This document shows, in pieces, positions 1 through 9,707 of a stretch of 42,497 nt of DNA. The notes under the pieces were generated by a model that ran no database searches, had not been told where the DNA came from, and was given only the letters and a program-made list of their open reading frames with translations. The first letter of the stretch is position 1, and each line of letters starts with the position of its first letter. Made by a program: the position numbers and the translations under genes. Source of the stretch: an uncultured Collinsella sp. (lineage in GTDB: Bacteria; Actinomycetota; Coriobacteriia; Coriobacteriales; Coriobacteriaceae); NCBI GenBank assembly GCA_902489965.1, contig CABUCA010000010.1, forward strand, positions 1 to 42,497, given 5' to 3'.

Positions 1-45
1 TCGAGCGGCCCGTTTTGTCCTGGACCAAGGGGCAGTGGTCATAGA

Positions 46-77
46 AGCGGGCCCGAATCGCTCGATCCGGGCCCGCT
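46..77 (-). terminator. Hairpin after the surface-protein gene
   Basis: A perfect 10-bp GC-rich stem (AGCGGGCCCG with CGGGCCCGCT) lies just past the stop of the large minus-strand gene. On the minus strand it is followed by TTCTATG, so the T tract is poor. It is probably a transcription end for the adhesin. Confidence 0.5.
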
Positions 78-93
78 GGGGACTGGCGCGCGA

Positions 94-3000
94 CTACGCG
101 CGGCGCTTCATGGCCCAAGCCAGCAGCAGAGCTGCCGCGCCGGCTGCGAATACGGCACCAGCCATGGCGTACTCGCTGTCGCCGGACTCAGGCAACGTCT
201 CCTTGCCAGCCTTCTTCTTAGGCTTGGAAGTCGTAGTCGTGGTCGTAGCAGTCGTGGTGGTCTGACCAGGAGCGGGCTTGGCAGCCTCGGCAACGGTAAA
301 GGTCGTCTCGGCCGTGCCCGTGGCCGAAACCACGCTCAACTTATGCTCGCCCACGCCGAGCGTCTTTAGGAAGCTCGTCTTGAGCGTCACGATCGTGGAG
401 CCCTCGGTGAGCACGTAGTTCTCGGCGGCGACCTCCTTGTCGTCGACCAGCACCTTCTGGAAGAACTCGATCGGCGCGCTCGAGCGGAAGCTCAGGTCCT
501 TGGCGGCGTCGATCACCACCGTCTGGCCCTTGCCGTCGATGATCTCGGGCGTCAGAATCGCGATCTCCTCGGACTTGCCCTTCTCACCGCAAACAGTGCA
601 CTCCTGGTGCTTCTCGCCCTTAGCCTCGACCGTCGCCGGCTTGTCAACGACCCACTCAAAGGTATGCTCGGCCTTGTCGAGAACTTCGCCGCAGCGGCAG
701 ACATGCCAGTGATTCTTGGCGTCGTTTGCCCAGCCAGAGCCGTCGGGCTCGTGCTTGAGGACACCCTCGACCGTCACATTCACGTCGCCCTCGACATCCT
801 TGAGCTCATAGGTGCCCTTGGCGGAAAGTTTAACGGACGTGCCGTTGACCTTGACGGCGTAGTCCTTACCCGCAAAGTACGCGCTGTCGATGCTCATGGT
901 GAGCGTTGCAGTCCCGTGCCAATCGAGCTCGGTTGCCGTCGAGGTGAGCGCGTAGCCCTCCTGATTAGTCGGCAGTGACACGACCAGTTTGCGGCCGGCA
1001 GCCACGGTGACCTCGGTAACAGAAGATGCATCGTAGTTTGCCTTAGCCTGGTAGCGTACCTCGTACACACCGGCGGCAAGGTCCTTGAGCTCGGTTACGC
1101 CCTCGCCCACCGCCTGATACTCGTCAGTACCCTTGGCACGCCACTCCATCGTCGCGTCGACGCCCGTGATCTTGCCGTCACGCTTGCCGCTCACGGTCTC
1201 GGCCGTAGCCTGGACCACCGGCGCGTCCTGAGCGGCGTTCTTGATGGAGAACTCGCACGTCAGGCCCTCGGTCGGCAGCGCGTAGTTGCCAGCGGCCTTG
1301 CCCGTCAGTGCGGTGAGGTTCGCCTGGTACGAATCACCGGCCTCGACCTGGGAGCCCTCGACGGTCGCGGCAAGGTCATCCTTGTCGATGACGTTGCCGA
1401 GCGTTGCTTCGGGGCAGTGCTCCTTGCCATCGTAAACAAACTCGCTGGTGCCCCACGTCACAGTGAGCACGCGCTGGTTGATGGTGAACACGCCGTCAAC
1501 AAACGTGATGTTGTAGTTGGGGTTAGCGTCCTTGGCCTGCGTCAGGTGCAGAGCATAGCCGCCCTCGCGCACGTTGTCGCTATCTTCGCGATCGATCTCG
1601 ATGCCCTGAAGCGTTTCGCCCGCGATGAGTTTGCCAGAAGTGACATCCCACGTAAACACGGGGTCAGCCTCGCCGTAGGTCTTGGAAGCGTCCTGGGCGG
1701 TGACCGTAATCGCGCACGGCTTGACCTCGAGCGTGACCTCACCCTCGGCGGTCGCACCGTCAATCGTCACCTGGTAAGCAACGGTCAGCGTGCCAACGTC
1801 GCGGATCTTGGGGGCCTCGGGGGACCAGTTCTTGCCGTCAGTGCTGTACTTTGCCGTTGCACCCTTGGGCAGACTCGTCGCATCGACCGTGTGATACGCA
1901 CCGTCGTACTCATCGGAATAGCCAACGATAGCGGCAGCCGGAATTTCGACCTCGGCCAGCTTGTGACCGCAAACTTTGCACTTCTGTTGCTTGGATCCCT
2001 TCTCGGTTGCCGTGGGAGCCTTGACGACGACCCACTCAAAGTCGTGCTTGGCCTCGTCGATCTTGTCACCACAGGCGCACTTATGCCAATGCGTGCTGTC
2101 GTCGGAGAGCCGCTCATCGTTCACGGCCTCGTGCTTGCGCACGCCCTCGACCGTGACGACGAGGTCGCTCTCGGCGTTCTGAACGGTGAACTCGCCACGC
2201 GCGTCGGGCATCACAACGACATTGTTGACCTTGACGGCATAAGAGTCGTTGTCAGTAAAGTAGCCGCTCTCGATACTGACCGTGAGGGTGGTTGATCCGT
2301 GCCAGTCAAGCTCGTCCGGGCTCGCCGTGATCGTATAGCCAACCTGCTTGGCAGGCAGCGTCACGACAAACTTGCCGCCAGCGTTAACGGTAACCTCGGT
2401 GGCGGAGGAGGCGTCATGGTCGCTATCGGCGCGGTAGCGCACCTCATACGTGCCGACAGCGCGGTCCGTAATCTCAGTCACGCCATCGGGCACGCCCTGA
2501 TACTCGCCAGACCCCTTGGCTCGCCACTCCATCTTCGCGTCGACACCCGTGATCTTACCGTCGGACTTGCCGCTCACAGTCTCGGCCGTGGCCTGGACCT
2601 TTGGCGCGCCCTGGGGCGCCTTCTTGATGGAGAACTCGCACGTCAGGCCTTCGGCGGGAAGCTTGTAGTTACCCGCGTCGTCGCCCGTCAGCTCGGTGAT
2701 TTTCGCCGTGTAGGTGCCGGCCTTGACCTTGGCGCCGTCGACGTACGCGGAAAGATTGTCATCGCCGACGACGTTGTGGAGCTTCGCCTGGGGGCAGTGC
2801 TCCTCGCCGTCGTAGGTGAACTCAGTAGTGGTGTCCCACGTTACGGCGAGCTCGCGCTTACCGATCGTAAAGGTGCCATCCTTGAACGTAATCTTGTAGT
2901 TGGGGTTGGCACCCTCAGGCTGCGTCAGGTGCAGAGCATAACCACCGGCGCGCACGACGTCGCAATCTTCGCGCTCAATCTCAATGCCCTGAAGGCTCTC

Positions 3001-6000
3001 GCCCTCAACGAGCTCGCCAGAAGTGATGTCATACGTAAACTTGGGATCGTCCTCACCGTAGGTCTTGGAGGCGTCCTGCGCCGTGACCGTTATCGCGCAC
3101 GGTTTGACCTCAAGCGTCACCTTGCCGTCGACCGTCGCGCCATCAATCGTAACGCGATAGTCGACCGTCACACTGCCGGCATCCTTGATGCTGGGCGCAA
3201 CGCTCGTCCAGCCGCCGTCAGCAGCCTTGCATTCAACGACGGAACCTTCGGGCAGGGCCGAGGCATCGACAGAGTGCTCCTTGCCGTCATATTTGCCCGA
3301 GCAACCCTTAACAGCCAGGGCCGGGATCTCCACCTCGCCCGACTCATGGGCGCACACGGAGCACGTTCCATGTTTGGAGCCAGTCTCGGTAACCGTCGGC
3401 TGCTTGTCGATCGTCCATTCATACGCATGCTCGGCGTACATCTTGATTTTGCGGGTCTCCGCATTGCCGGCGGCATCCGTAGCCACGATTACGTGCTCGG
3501 CACCAACATCACCCTCGTCGGCCTTGACCGTATACCTACCGTCCTTGCCTGTCTTGAGTTCCTTGCCGTTGTCAGTGACCGTCACCGTCTCGTCGCGATC
3601 ATCGAACACGTCAAACGAAACGCTCTCACAGTAGGCCTTATCTAGCCACAGGTCATAAATGGTGGGGGCGTAAGTGTCCACGTAGGTATAACGTTCTTCA
3701 TCCCATTTGCCGCTGCAAACCCTGCAGACCTTTTGACGAACGCCATCGGCCTCGGGCGTGGCAGGCGTAACGATCTCGTATTTCCACCTGCAGGGCTGGC
3801 GCTCCTGAGTCTTCTTGCAATACTTGCAGACCTTAACGTGGCCACCTTCGCCATTCGGCTTCCAAGCTGCATTGTCGGCAACAGCATGGGGTCCCGGCTC
3901 GATCTTGACCTCGGCATCGGCAGACGCATTGTGGTTGCTATCCTCGGCAAAGCGGACGTAATACGTTCCCGACTTCGCAAGACCGGTCAGCTTATCGTCA
4001 GACGTTATCTTCTGGTAATCCCCACTCGACCCGCGACGATATTCCATCGCCTTGGTCACGCCCGAGATGGAACCGTCCCTGCTGCTGCACGTAGTCCAAT
4101 TATTGCCCACGAGCCCAGCCGGCGCGTCCTGATCGGCCTTGGAAATCTTCACAGTCGCGCTGCCCGTGACGGTCAGGTAGTCAGAAGCCGTCACACGATA
4201 GGATGTCGTGTACTCGGCCGCATTGCGATAGGTCGGCTTTTTCGTCGTCCAATCACCGCCGTCTTCACGGTACTCAATTTTCATATCCGCCGGAACGGGG
4301 TCATTCTTAACGTTGACCGTAATGCCGTGCTCGTCGCCATCATAGGTGCCATCGAAGCCAGCGACCTCGAGGTCAAAGCGCGAAACGTCAACGATCTCCC
4401 ATTTGAGCGTCAGAACACTTGTGGTGCCGCCATCGGTCGTGAAGTTACCCTTACCGATGACAATGCATTCGTATTGCCCTGGCTCGGTCTGCTTCAGTCC
4501 GGATTCACTTCGAGCGTCGAGCACGTAATCCTTGCCCTCGACGAGATCGACCCACTCGCCGGCACCGTTCTTGAACTTTGCACTTTCAACGACGGGCTGA
4601 TGCTCCTTGCCGTCATAGGCATACTTGCCCGCGCCCTTGCCGCCGTCTTTAAGGGTGAACTTGTAGGATTGATTCTTAATCAGGCGACGCGGAGAAATCT
4701 CAAAGGCCTTCTTGCCCTCAAGCATCTGGCCAGAGGCGGTCTTAAAGCTCGTAACGACATAGTAGTAGCCGGCGTCCGTCGGGGCGCCCTTGAGCTTGGT
4801 ACCGTTTTTATATGCCTCGGCGTCCGCCTGGGACTTGCACTGATACCACGTGAATTCATCGCTGGCCGTTACGCCCATCTGCTCCAGATTCCACGCGCCG
4901 TCCTTATTCAAAGCAATCTTGACCGGGCAACCGTCATAGACAAGTTCGGTGCTCTGAGAGCTCGTTGCCTTGGACATGGAAAGCTTATACGTGGCCGTCA
5001 GGTACTTTTTGGGCTCGCCGTTCTCGTCCTTGCCATATTCGCACTCGCTGTTGCGGAACGGACCCACGCACGATGCACGAACGCCCAAACCGTCAGCTTC
5101 AACGTTCCACTTGTGCTGGTGGATGGTCTCGCGGAAGATGAGGTCACCGTTGAGGTTCACGACCTCGTACTTGTCGGAGTTGTCATCGTTCTTGGACGAG
5201 CCGTCTGGCACAACGCCTTCGATCTTGTTGGATTCGCAGGTGCCAAGGACGCGCGACTTTACGCCATTACTGTCCGCAGTCTCCTCAATCGAGATCCAGA
5301 CATTGTCTCCAAAGCCTCCGCGTACGGAGAAGTCAGACGCGATATTCAGCGCCGGGACGTTGGCATCGACACTCTTTTTCTTCGGGACATACAGGCTCTT
5401 GGCGGTTCCCGTAGCTTTATCAGCTTCAGTGTACTTGTCGCCATAATTAGTATCGTCGGCGTGGCTGTTCTTCCAGTAGCTCGCGATTTCCGGCGATCCG
5501 TTGAGGGTAAGAGTTCCGGCGGCGTATACCACGCACGTATTGCCGCGTGCGCCATAGCGTTCAATCGTGCCACCGTTTATGTTGCAGCGAGCGCTTCGTG
5601 CAACATTAAGGGCATCGACTGTCAAAGTGTTGTCAGGCGAACTCGAGCGCGTGCTGTGGAAGTTGCTCATCGTGCAGTCGTTAAGGTTAACCGTAGCGTT
5701 GGTGACGCCCATCACGCCGGCGACGGCATAGGTATTAAGAATAGAGGAGTTAGCAAAATAACGAGACGCTTCGACCGACTCATAGCTATTGTTCGTCTGC
5801 CTGACGCCCAGGTTCTCCCCATTGCTGCCACTGAAGCTGCAATTGTTGAACGTCGCCGTCATTTTTGCGACAGCGCTTCCGTCTTTGGGCATCTTGAAGC
5901 TGCTGTTGCCATCAACGGAAACAGCGCCATTAAAGTCTCCGGACGTATCGTAGAACACACAATCGGTAAAAGTCGCTGCGAAGGGCTTGGTGTTGCCGCC

Positions 6001-6738
6001 AGTCGTATCCCGGCCCTCACGGAAGAGATGCACGGGGACGGCATACTCTTGAGCATTGCCCGCCACTGCACCCGATTTGCCAACATAGCCTTGGACCTTC
6101 AGTTTTTCGAACTTGGCAGTCAACTCGCCCTCGGTGCTACCCAAGGAAATCGCAGGTACCTTTTGCTCGTACTTGCTGCCATACGAGAGAATGAAGTTCT
6201 GCGAGCCGTCGCCAACCCCCAGGCCAACCGAGATGTCGCCCGATGCCTTTTTGTAGCCACCGCTGTAATAGCGGTCGGTTAAAAAGCCGCTTACGGACTC
6301 AAATTGCTTTTGGTTTCTATGGAAGCTGACGCACGGATTGTTGACACCGATGAACTCGATATTGCTACCCTGTTTGATGTTGAACAGCCATCGAGTTTGC
6401 TCAACCCGCCAGTTAGTCTTATCGTTCACGTAGACCGTGCCATCGATGTAGATCCTCACAGGATTAATCCGGGACGCATCCGGCGCGTCGATGGTGTAAC
6501 CCGAAGATGGCGTGACCTCACCCTCAGCCGTCTTAAGTACGTAACTGCCCGGCTCGGTGATTTGGACGGGTTCGTTGTTGGCCTGCGTAAGCGGCAGCAC
6601 CTCCGCCTTCACCCCGTCGGGCATGACCTGCGTCTCGGCGCTTGCCACCGCCGGCGTCGCCACGAGCGCGCATGCCACGGTTGCGATACCCAGCAGACGC
6701 GTCAACACGGCGCGCATCCCCATCTTCTTCCCCTTCAT
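94..6738 (-). CDS. Large LPXTG-type sortase-anchored surface protein with MBG/YDG repeats
   Basis: A 2,214-residue secreted wall protein, probably an adhesin. A signal peptide (about residues 1-34, ending AVASA) is followed by a Ser/Asn/Thr-rich region to about 540 that looks like a right-handed beta-helix. Next come alternating beta-sandwich modules and short modules with paired CxxC motifs (for example KCKVCGH, TCSVCAH). Two MBG-type domains (ITVTAQDASKTYG) begin near residues 1217 and 1678. They belong to a tandem duplication of 461 codons. The tail has a Thr-rich linker, then LPESG at about 2182, a hydrophobic segment and a KRRA tail, which is a sortase signal with S in place of T. The start is set by GGGGAG seven bases upstream. 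Ligand unknown. It is divergent from a two-component system that could regulate it. Confidence 0.9.
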   Translation of the reverse strand: MKGKKMGMRAVLTRLLGIATVACALVATPAVASAETQVMPDGVKAEVLPLTQANNEPVQITEPGSYVLKTAEGEVTPSSGYTIDAPDASRINPVRIYIDGTVYVNDKTNWRVEQTRWLFNIKQGSNIEFIGVNNPCVSFHRNQKQFESVSGFLTDRYYSGGYKKASGDISVGLGVGDGSQNFILSYGSKYEQKVPAISLGSTEGELTAKFEKLKVQGYVGKSGAVAGNAQEYAVPVHLFREGRDTTGGNTKPFAATFTDCVFYDTSGDFNGAVSVDGNSSFKMPKDGSAVAKMTATFNNCSFSGSNGENLGVRQTNNSYESVEASRYFANSSILNTYAVAGVMGVTNATVNLNDCTMSNFHSTRSSSPDNTLTVDALNVARSARCNINGGTIERYGARGNTCVVYAAGTLTLNGSPEIASYWKNSHADDTNYGDKYTEADKATGTAKSLYVPKKKSVDANVPALNIASDFSVRGGFGDNVWISIEETADSNGVKSRVLGTCESNKIEGVVPDGSSKNDDNSDKYEVVNLNGDLIFRETIHQHKWNVEADGLGVRASCVGPFRNSECEYGKDENGEPKKYLTATYKLSMSKATSSQSTELVYDGCPVKIALNKDGAWNLEQMGVTASDEFTWYQCKSQADAEAYKNGTKLKGAPTDAGYYYVVTSFKTASGQMLEGKKAFEISPRRLIKNQSYKFTLKDGGKGAGKYAYDGKEHQPVVESAKFKNGAGEWVDLVEGKDYVLDARSESGLKQTEPGQYECIVIGKGNFTTDGGTTSVLTLKWEIVDVSRFDLEVAGFDGTYDGDEHGITVNVKNDPVPADMKIEYREDGGDWTTKKPTYRNAAEYTTSYRVTASDYLTVTGSATVKISKADQDAPAGLVGNNWTTCSSRDGSISGVTKAMEYRRGSSGDYQKITSDDKLTGLAKSGTYYVRFAEDSNHNASADAEVKIEPGPHAVADNAAWKPNGEGGHVKVCKYCKKTQERQPCRWKYEIVTPATPEADGVRQKVCRVCSGKWDEERYTYVDTYAPTIYDLWLDKAYCESVSFDVFDDRDETVTVTDNGKELKTGKDGRYTVKADEGDVGAEHVIVATDAAGNAETRKIKMYAEHAYEWTIDKQPTVTETGSKHGTCSVCAHESGEVEIPALAVKGCSGKYDGKEHSVDASALPEGSVVECKAADGGWTSVAPSIKDAGSVTVDYRVTIDGATVDGKVTLEVKPCAITVTAQDASKTYGEDDPKFTYDITSGELVEGESLQGIEIEREDCDVVRAGGYALHLTQPEGANPNYKITFKDGTFTIGKRELAVTWDTTTEFTYDGEEHCPQAKLHNVVGDDNLSAYVDGAKVKAGTYTAKITELTGDDAGNYKLPAEGLTCEFSIKKAPQGAPKVQATAETVSGKSDGKITGVDAKMEWRAKGSGEYQGVPDGVTEITDRAVGTYEVRYRADSDHDASSATEVTVNAGGKFVVTLPAKQVGYTITASPDELDWHGSTTLTVSIESGYFTDNDSYAVKVNNVVVMPDARGEFTVQNAESDLVVTVEGVRKHEAVNDERLSDDSTHWHKCACGDKIDEAKHDFEWVVVKAPTATEKGSKQQKCKVCGHKLAEVEIPAAAIVGYSDEYDGAYHTVDATSLPKGATAKYSTDGKNWSPEAPKIRDVGTLTVAYQVTIDGATAEGEVTLEVKPCAITVTAQDASKTYGEADPVFTWDVTSGKLIAGETLQGIEIDREDSDNVREGGYALHLTQAKDANPNYNITFVDGVFTINQRVLTVTWGTSEFVYDGKEHCPEATLGNVIDKDDLAATVEGSQVEAGDSYQANLTALTGKAAGNYALPTEGLTCEFSIKNAAQDAPVVQATAETVSGKRDGKITGVDATMEWRAKGTDEYQAVGEGVTELKDLAAGVYEVRYQAKANYDASSVTEVTVAAGRKLVVSLPTNQEGYALTSTATELDWHGTATLTMSIDSAYFAGKDYAVKVNGTSVKLSAKGTYELKDVEGDVNVTVEGVLKHEPDGSGWANDAKNHWHVCRCGEVLDKAEHTFEWVVDKPATVEAKGEKHQECTVCGEKGKSEEIAILTPEIIDGKGQTVVIDAAKDLSFRSSAPIEFFQKVLVDDKEVAAENYVLTEGSTIVTLKTSFLKTLGVGEHKLSVVSATGTAETTFTVAEAAKPAPGQTTTTATTTTTTSKPKKKAGKETLPESGDSEYAMAGAVFAAGAAALLLAWAMKRRA

Positions 6739-6977
6739 CGTTCAGCTCCCCTACCCCTATGCTTTCGCGATGTCCGATATCGCTTGGCGCGGCCGGCATG
6801 GTCCCTCGCCAGCCGGCAGCTCAAATTGACATATATATCCACCTGGTATTGTGCAACCGCATGTTTTGACACCCTGCCGCTCGGCGCGAGTTGCGTACCG
6901 TGGGGCGCAAACGGAACGCACCCCCGCGGGTGGCGCGTGCACGATGTGGCAAAATCGAGGTACTAAGGGGGCCCAAT
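6739..6977. promoter_or_regulatory. Divergent promoter region between surface protein and LytTR operon
   Basis: This 239-bp gap has an AT-rich core around 6820-6850. A TTGACA hexamer at 6826-6831 on the plus strand is followed by TATATAT; a suitable -10 at normal spacing is not clear (TATTGT lies only 15 nt on). On the opposite strand, TTGCAC followed by TATATG is a possible reverse promoter. No certain LytTR direct repeat was identified. Confidence 0.4.
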
Positions 6978-7700
6978 ATGCTCAAAATCATCGCCTGCGA
7001 CGACGACGTCGCCTTTCTAGATAACCTGCACCGCATGATCAACCGCTGGTCGGCCGAGACGGGTACGGCGGTCGATGTTGCACTCGTTACGCGCGGCGAG
7101 GACCTGCTGGCACGCCATGCCGCATCGCGCGCCGACATTATCATGCTCGACATGATCATGCCGCTCGTCAACGGCATGGACACCGCCCGCGAGCTGCGCC
7201 AATCCGATACCGCCGTGCACTTGGTGTTTCTGACCTCATCGCCCGAGTTCGCGCTTGAGTCCTACGAGGTCCGCGCCTTCGACTACCTGCTCAAACCCGT
7301 GACCTACGAGCGCTTGGCACAACTGCTCGACGAGCTGTCGAGCCTGCGTCCGGCAGCGACCAACGAGCTCGTCATCAAAACGTCCTTTGGCTACCATGCC
7401 CTGCGCCTATCCGATATCGAATATGCCGAGGCTCGCAACAAGCACGTGATCTTCCACCTGCGCGATGGCCGCGATATCGAGGCGCTCGAGCCGTTCCGTA
7501 GCATCGAGGACCGGCTGGTCCAAAACGCGACCTTCTTTAAGTGCCACCGCAGCTACCAGGTCAATCTGCGCAACATCGACCACTTCAACCGCACGGAAAT
7601 CGTCATGCGCTCGGGCGCGTGCATACCGCTCGCGCGCAGCTGCAAGCAGGGATTCCAAGACGCCTACTTTGCAGTGCGGTTCGAGGGCGGGAGACGCTGA
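6978..7700 (+). CDS. LytTR-family response regulator
   Basis: A 240-residue cytoplasmic transcription regulator of the AgrA/LytR type. The receiver domain (about 1-118) has the acidic pocket DDD at 8-10, the phospho-acceptor Asp58 (MLDMIMP) and a conserved Lys in YLLKP. A LytTR DNA-binding domain (about 135-235) includes FFKCHRSYQVNLRNI. The start at 6978 is preferred over upstream in-frame codons because AGGGGG precedes it and the receiver fold begins at once. Its stop overlaps the kinase start (TGATG), so the two are translationally coupled. Targets are unknown; the divergent surface protein is the nearest candidate. Confidence 0.9.
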   Translation: MLKIIACDDDVAFLDNLHRMINRWSAETGTAVDVALVTRGEDLLARHAASRADIIMLDMIMPLVNGMDTARELRQSDTAVHLVFLTSSPEFALESYEVRAFDYLLKPVTYERLAQLLDELSSLRPAATNELVIKTSFGYHALRLSDIEYAEARNKHVIFHLRDGRDIEALEPFRSIEDRLVQNATFFKCHRSYQVNLRNIDHFNRTEIVMRSGACIPLARSCKQGFQDAYFAVRFEGGRR

Positions 7701-8977
7701 TGCTTTCCTCGGCGGAACTGGTACTTTGGGCAATCCACCATGCGACGACGTTGCTCTTTGGCGTCTTTGCCTCGGCGGCGCTGTGCGGTGTCGAGATCAA
7801 CGGCCGCCATTCGCTCGAGTTGGTGGGGGTCGGCGCCGTAACCGGCACCGCTTTTGCGATTGCCAACCTCGTCGGTGGTGAGCTGCTTGCCCGACACGCC
7901 TATCCACTCGTCGTGCATCTGCCGCTTGTCGTCTACCTGTGCGTACGCTATCGCCTGAGTCCGCTGCTCGCCATCCTGGGCGTTACCAGTGCCTACCTGA
8001 GCTGCCAGTTTAGCAACTGGATGGGCATCGCCGCATTCGCCGCCACCGATTCGCAGGTCGCGTACTACACGGCGCGCATCATTACCACGCTCGGCGTCTT
8101 TGCCGTCTTGTTGCATTGGGCAAGCGAGATTGGCCCCCGCCTGGCAATCAAAAGCCCCACCGAGCTGGAGATTCTGCTCATCCTGCCGCTCGTCTACTAC
8201 ATCTTCGATTACGCCACCAACGTCTATACCACGCTCTTCCACTCGGGCTCGGTGGTAACCGTTGAGTTTTTGGCGTTCGCACTCTGCGCCTTCTACCTTA
8301 TGTTTCTCGCCGTCTACCTTCGCGAATACGAGGCAAAGGAAATCGCCGAGCGCGAGCGCTGGATGCTCGCGACCCGCGACAGCGCGGCCATCAAAGAGCT
8401 CGAAGCCTGGCGCCAGTCCGGACGCGAGCTCTCGGTTCTCCGTCACGACATGCGCCACTACCTGCGCGGTCTAGCGGCCCTGATCGAAGAGGGCCACACC
8501 GATGAGGCGCTCGAGCGCATCGACGCGCTCTGCGAGGCCAACGACCGCACCGCCGTGCGCCGCTACTGCGCCAACGAAACGGTCAACATTGCGCTCTCGT
8601 CGCTTTCCGCGGACATCAACGCGCACGGCATCACCGCCGACCTGCGCGCCGCCGTGCCCGAAACCGTCCACGTAAGCGATGTCGATCTGTTCAGTGTGGT
8701 ATCGAACGCCCTGGACAATGCCATCGCCGCAGCGAGCGCCGCCCCCGAAGGCAAGCGGTTTGTCGACCTGGACCTCCGCTACGAAGACGGTCAGCTTCTA
8801 TTGCTGGTTTCCAACACGTTTGGCCGTGCGCCGCACATGGTCGACGGCATGCCCGTGGCTCAGCACACTGGACACGGCTTTGGCACCAAGAGCATTAAGC
8901 TTGCCGTCGAGCGCATGAACGGCAACTGCCAGTTCCGCATTAACGGCGACCGGTTTGAGCTGCGCGCCGTGATGTAG
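7700..8977 (+). CDS. Membrane sensor histidine kinase, AgrC/GHKL type
   Basis: A 425-residue partner of the LytTR regulator. The first 210 residues or so form about six hydrophobic segments. A coiled linker then leads to the H-box VLRHDMRHYLRGL, an N-box SNALDNAIAAA, and a G-box GHGFGTKSIKLAVER, typical of quorum- or peptide-sensing GHKL kinases that pair with LytTR regulators. The start at 7700 overlaps the regulator stop; an upstream in-frame start at 7541 would run through that gene and is rejected. No signal-peptide precursor gene was seen nearby, so the ligand is unknown. Confidence 0.88.
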   Translation: MLSSAELVLWAIHHATTLLFGVFASAALCGVEINGRHSLELVGVGAVTGTAFAIANLVGGELLARHAYPLVVHLPLVVYLCVRYRLSPLLAILGVTSAYLSCQFSNWMGIAAFAATDSQVAYYTARIITTLGVFAVLLHWASEIGPRLAIKSPTELEILLILPLVYYIFDYATNVYTTLFHSGSVVTVEFLAFALCAFYLMFLAVYLREYEAKEIAERERWMLATRDSAAIKELEAWRQSGRELSVLRHDMRHYLRGLAALIEEGHTDEALERIDALCEANDRTAVRRYCANETVNIALSSLSADINAHGITADLRAAVPETVHVSDVDLFSVVSNALDNAIAAASAAPEGKRFVDLDLRYEDGQLLLLVSNTFGRAPHMVDGMPVAQHTGHGFGTKSIKLAVERMNGNCQFRINGDRFELRAVM

Positions 8978-8995
8978 GGGCTGCCGCCAGCCTCG

Positions 8996-9571
8996 CTACA
9001 GCGGTGCAGCCGCCGGGGTCAGCTGCTTAATGTAGGCCCACATGCGCTGCTTGGCGGCCTTGTCGGTGAGCGCCGCCTCAAAACCGTCGAGCGCCAGCAC
9101 GCGGCGCCCCTGCACATGGGCGACCAGGCCGGGCTTGAGCATGGCGGTGTCAAAGTCATCAATTGCCACAAGCATATCGGCATAGGTCTCGCGCATGACA
9201 TCGGCCGCACTGTTGTCCAGCAGCAGCACCGCCTCGGGGTCCAAGGTCTCCAGCGCCTCGCGGAACAGGTCGCACGTCAGGGCCTCGCCCGCCGCGACCG
9301 CTCCGTCGCCCGCGCCGGCGACGCTTGCCAGCACGCAAAAATCCTCGGGGGCATATCCGATGGCGCCGAGCGCCTTGCGCAACGCGGCGCCATCCGCGCC
9401 GGCAGCCAGCTCGCCACCCGAGCACTCGGCTTCATCCAAATCGCCTTTGACCAGCACAATCGGCGAGCACGCGTTGCCCGCGATACGCACGCCGCGATCT
9501 GCAAGCGACGCGAGCTCCTGCTCGGTCGCCTGGGCGATGGCTTCTTTTTTCTGGCTTTGTGACGTGGGCAT
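8996..9571 (-). CDS. Small protein resembling a degenerate uracil-DNA glycosylase fold
   Basis: A 191-residue cytoplasmic protein with no certain function. Its middle (IVLVKGDLDEAECSGGELAA, then ALRKALGAIGY) follows the spacing of the family-4 UDG N-terminal region, where a G-E-x-P-G motif precedes a 'GxxG..L...L...G' helix. DPEAVLLLDNSAAD matches the usual 'DP..vvalG..A' strand, and a final KQRMWAYIKQL resembles the family's C-terminal helix. The catalytic motifs and Fe-S cysteines are missing. This is inference from pattern. The start at 9571 has GGAG five bases upstream; an in-frame ATG at 9601 overlaps a TATAAT (9600-9605, minus strand). It converges on the kinase gene with an 18-bp gap. 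Confidence 0.7.
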   Translation of the reverse strand: MPTSQSQKKEAIAQATEQELASLADRGVRIAGNACSPIVLVKGDLDEAECSGGELAAGADGAALRKALGAIGYAPEDFCVLASVAGAGDGAVAAGEALTCDLFREALETLDPEAVLLLDNSAADVMRETYADMLVAIDDFDTAMLKPGLVAHVQGRRVLALDGFEAALTDKAAKQRMWAYIKQLTPAAAPL

Positions 9572-9707
9572 GCGCTCTCCAATCATTTGCGTGCCCACCA
9601 TTATATAAAAGAGCCGCCCGCGAGTGGTTGCTTTACGAGCCGCTGGGTATAAGCACGGTCGTACTGAGTTTTACGCGGCCGAGCCGCGTTGTATTATGGA
9701 GGTCACC

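Noticed and set aside
3733..6282. An 849-codon open frame on the plus strand, and other long frames opposite known genes (such as 22819-25494 minus, 26908-28329 minus)
   Set aside because: They lie antisense to well-supported genes, have no ribosome sites or domains, and arise from third-position GC bias.
7541..7699. Upstream in-frame extension of the sensor kinase
   Set aside because: It overlaps the LytTR gene fully; the TGATG overlap start is well placed before the first membrane segment.
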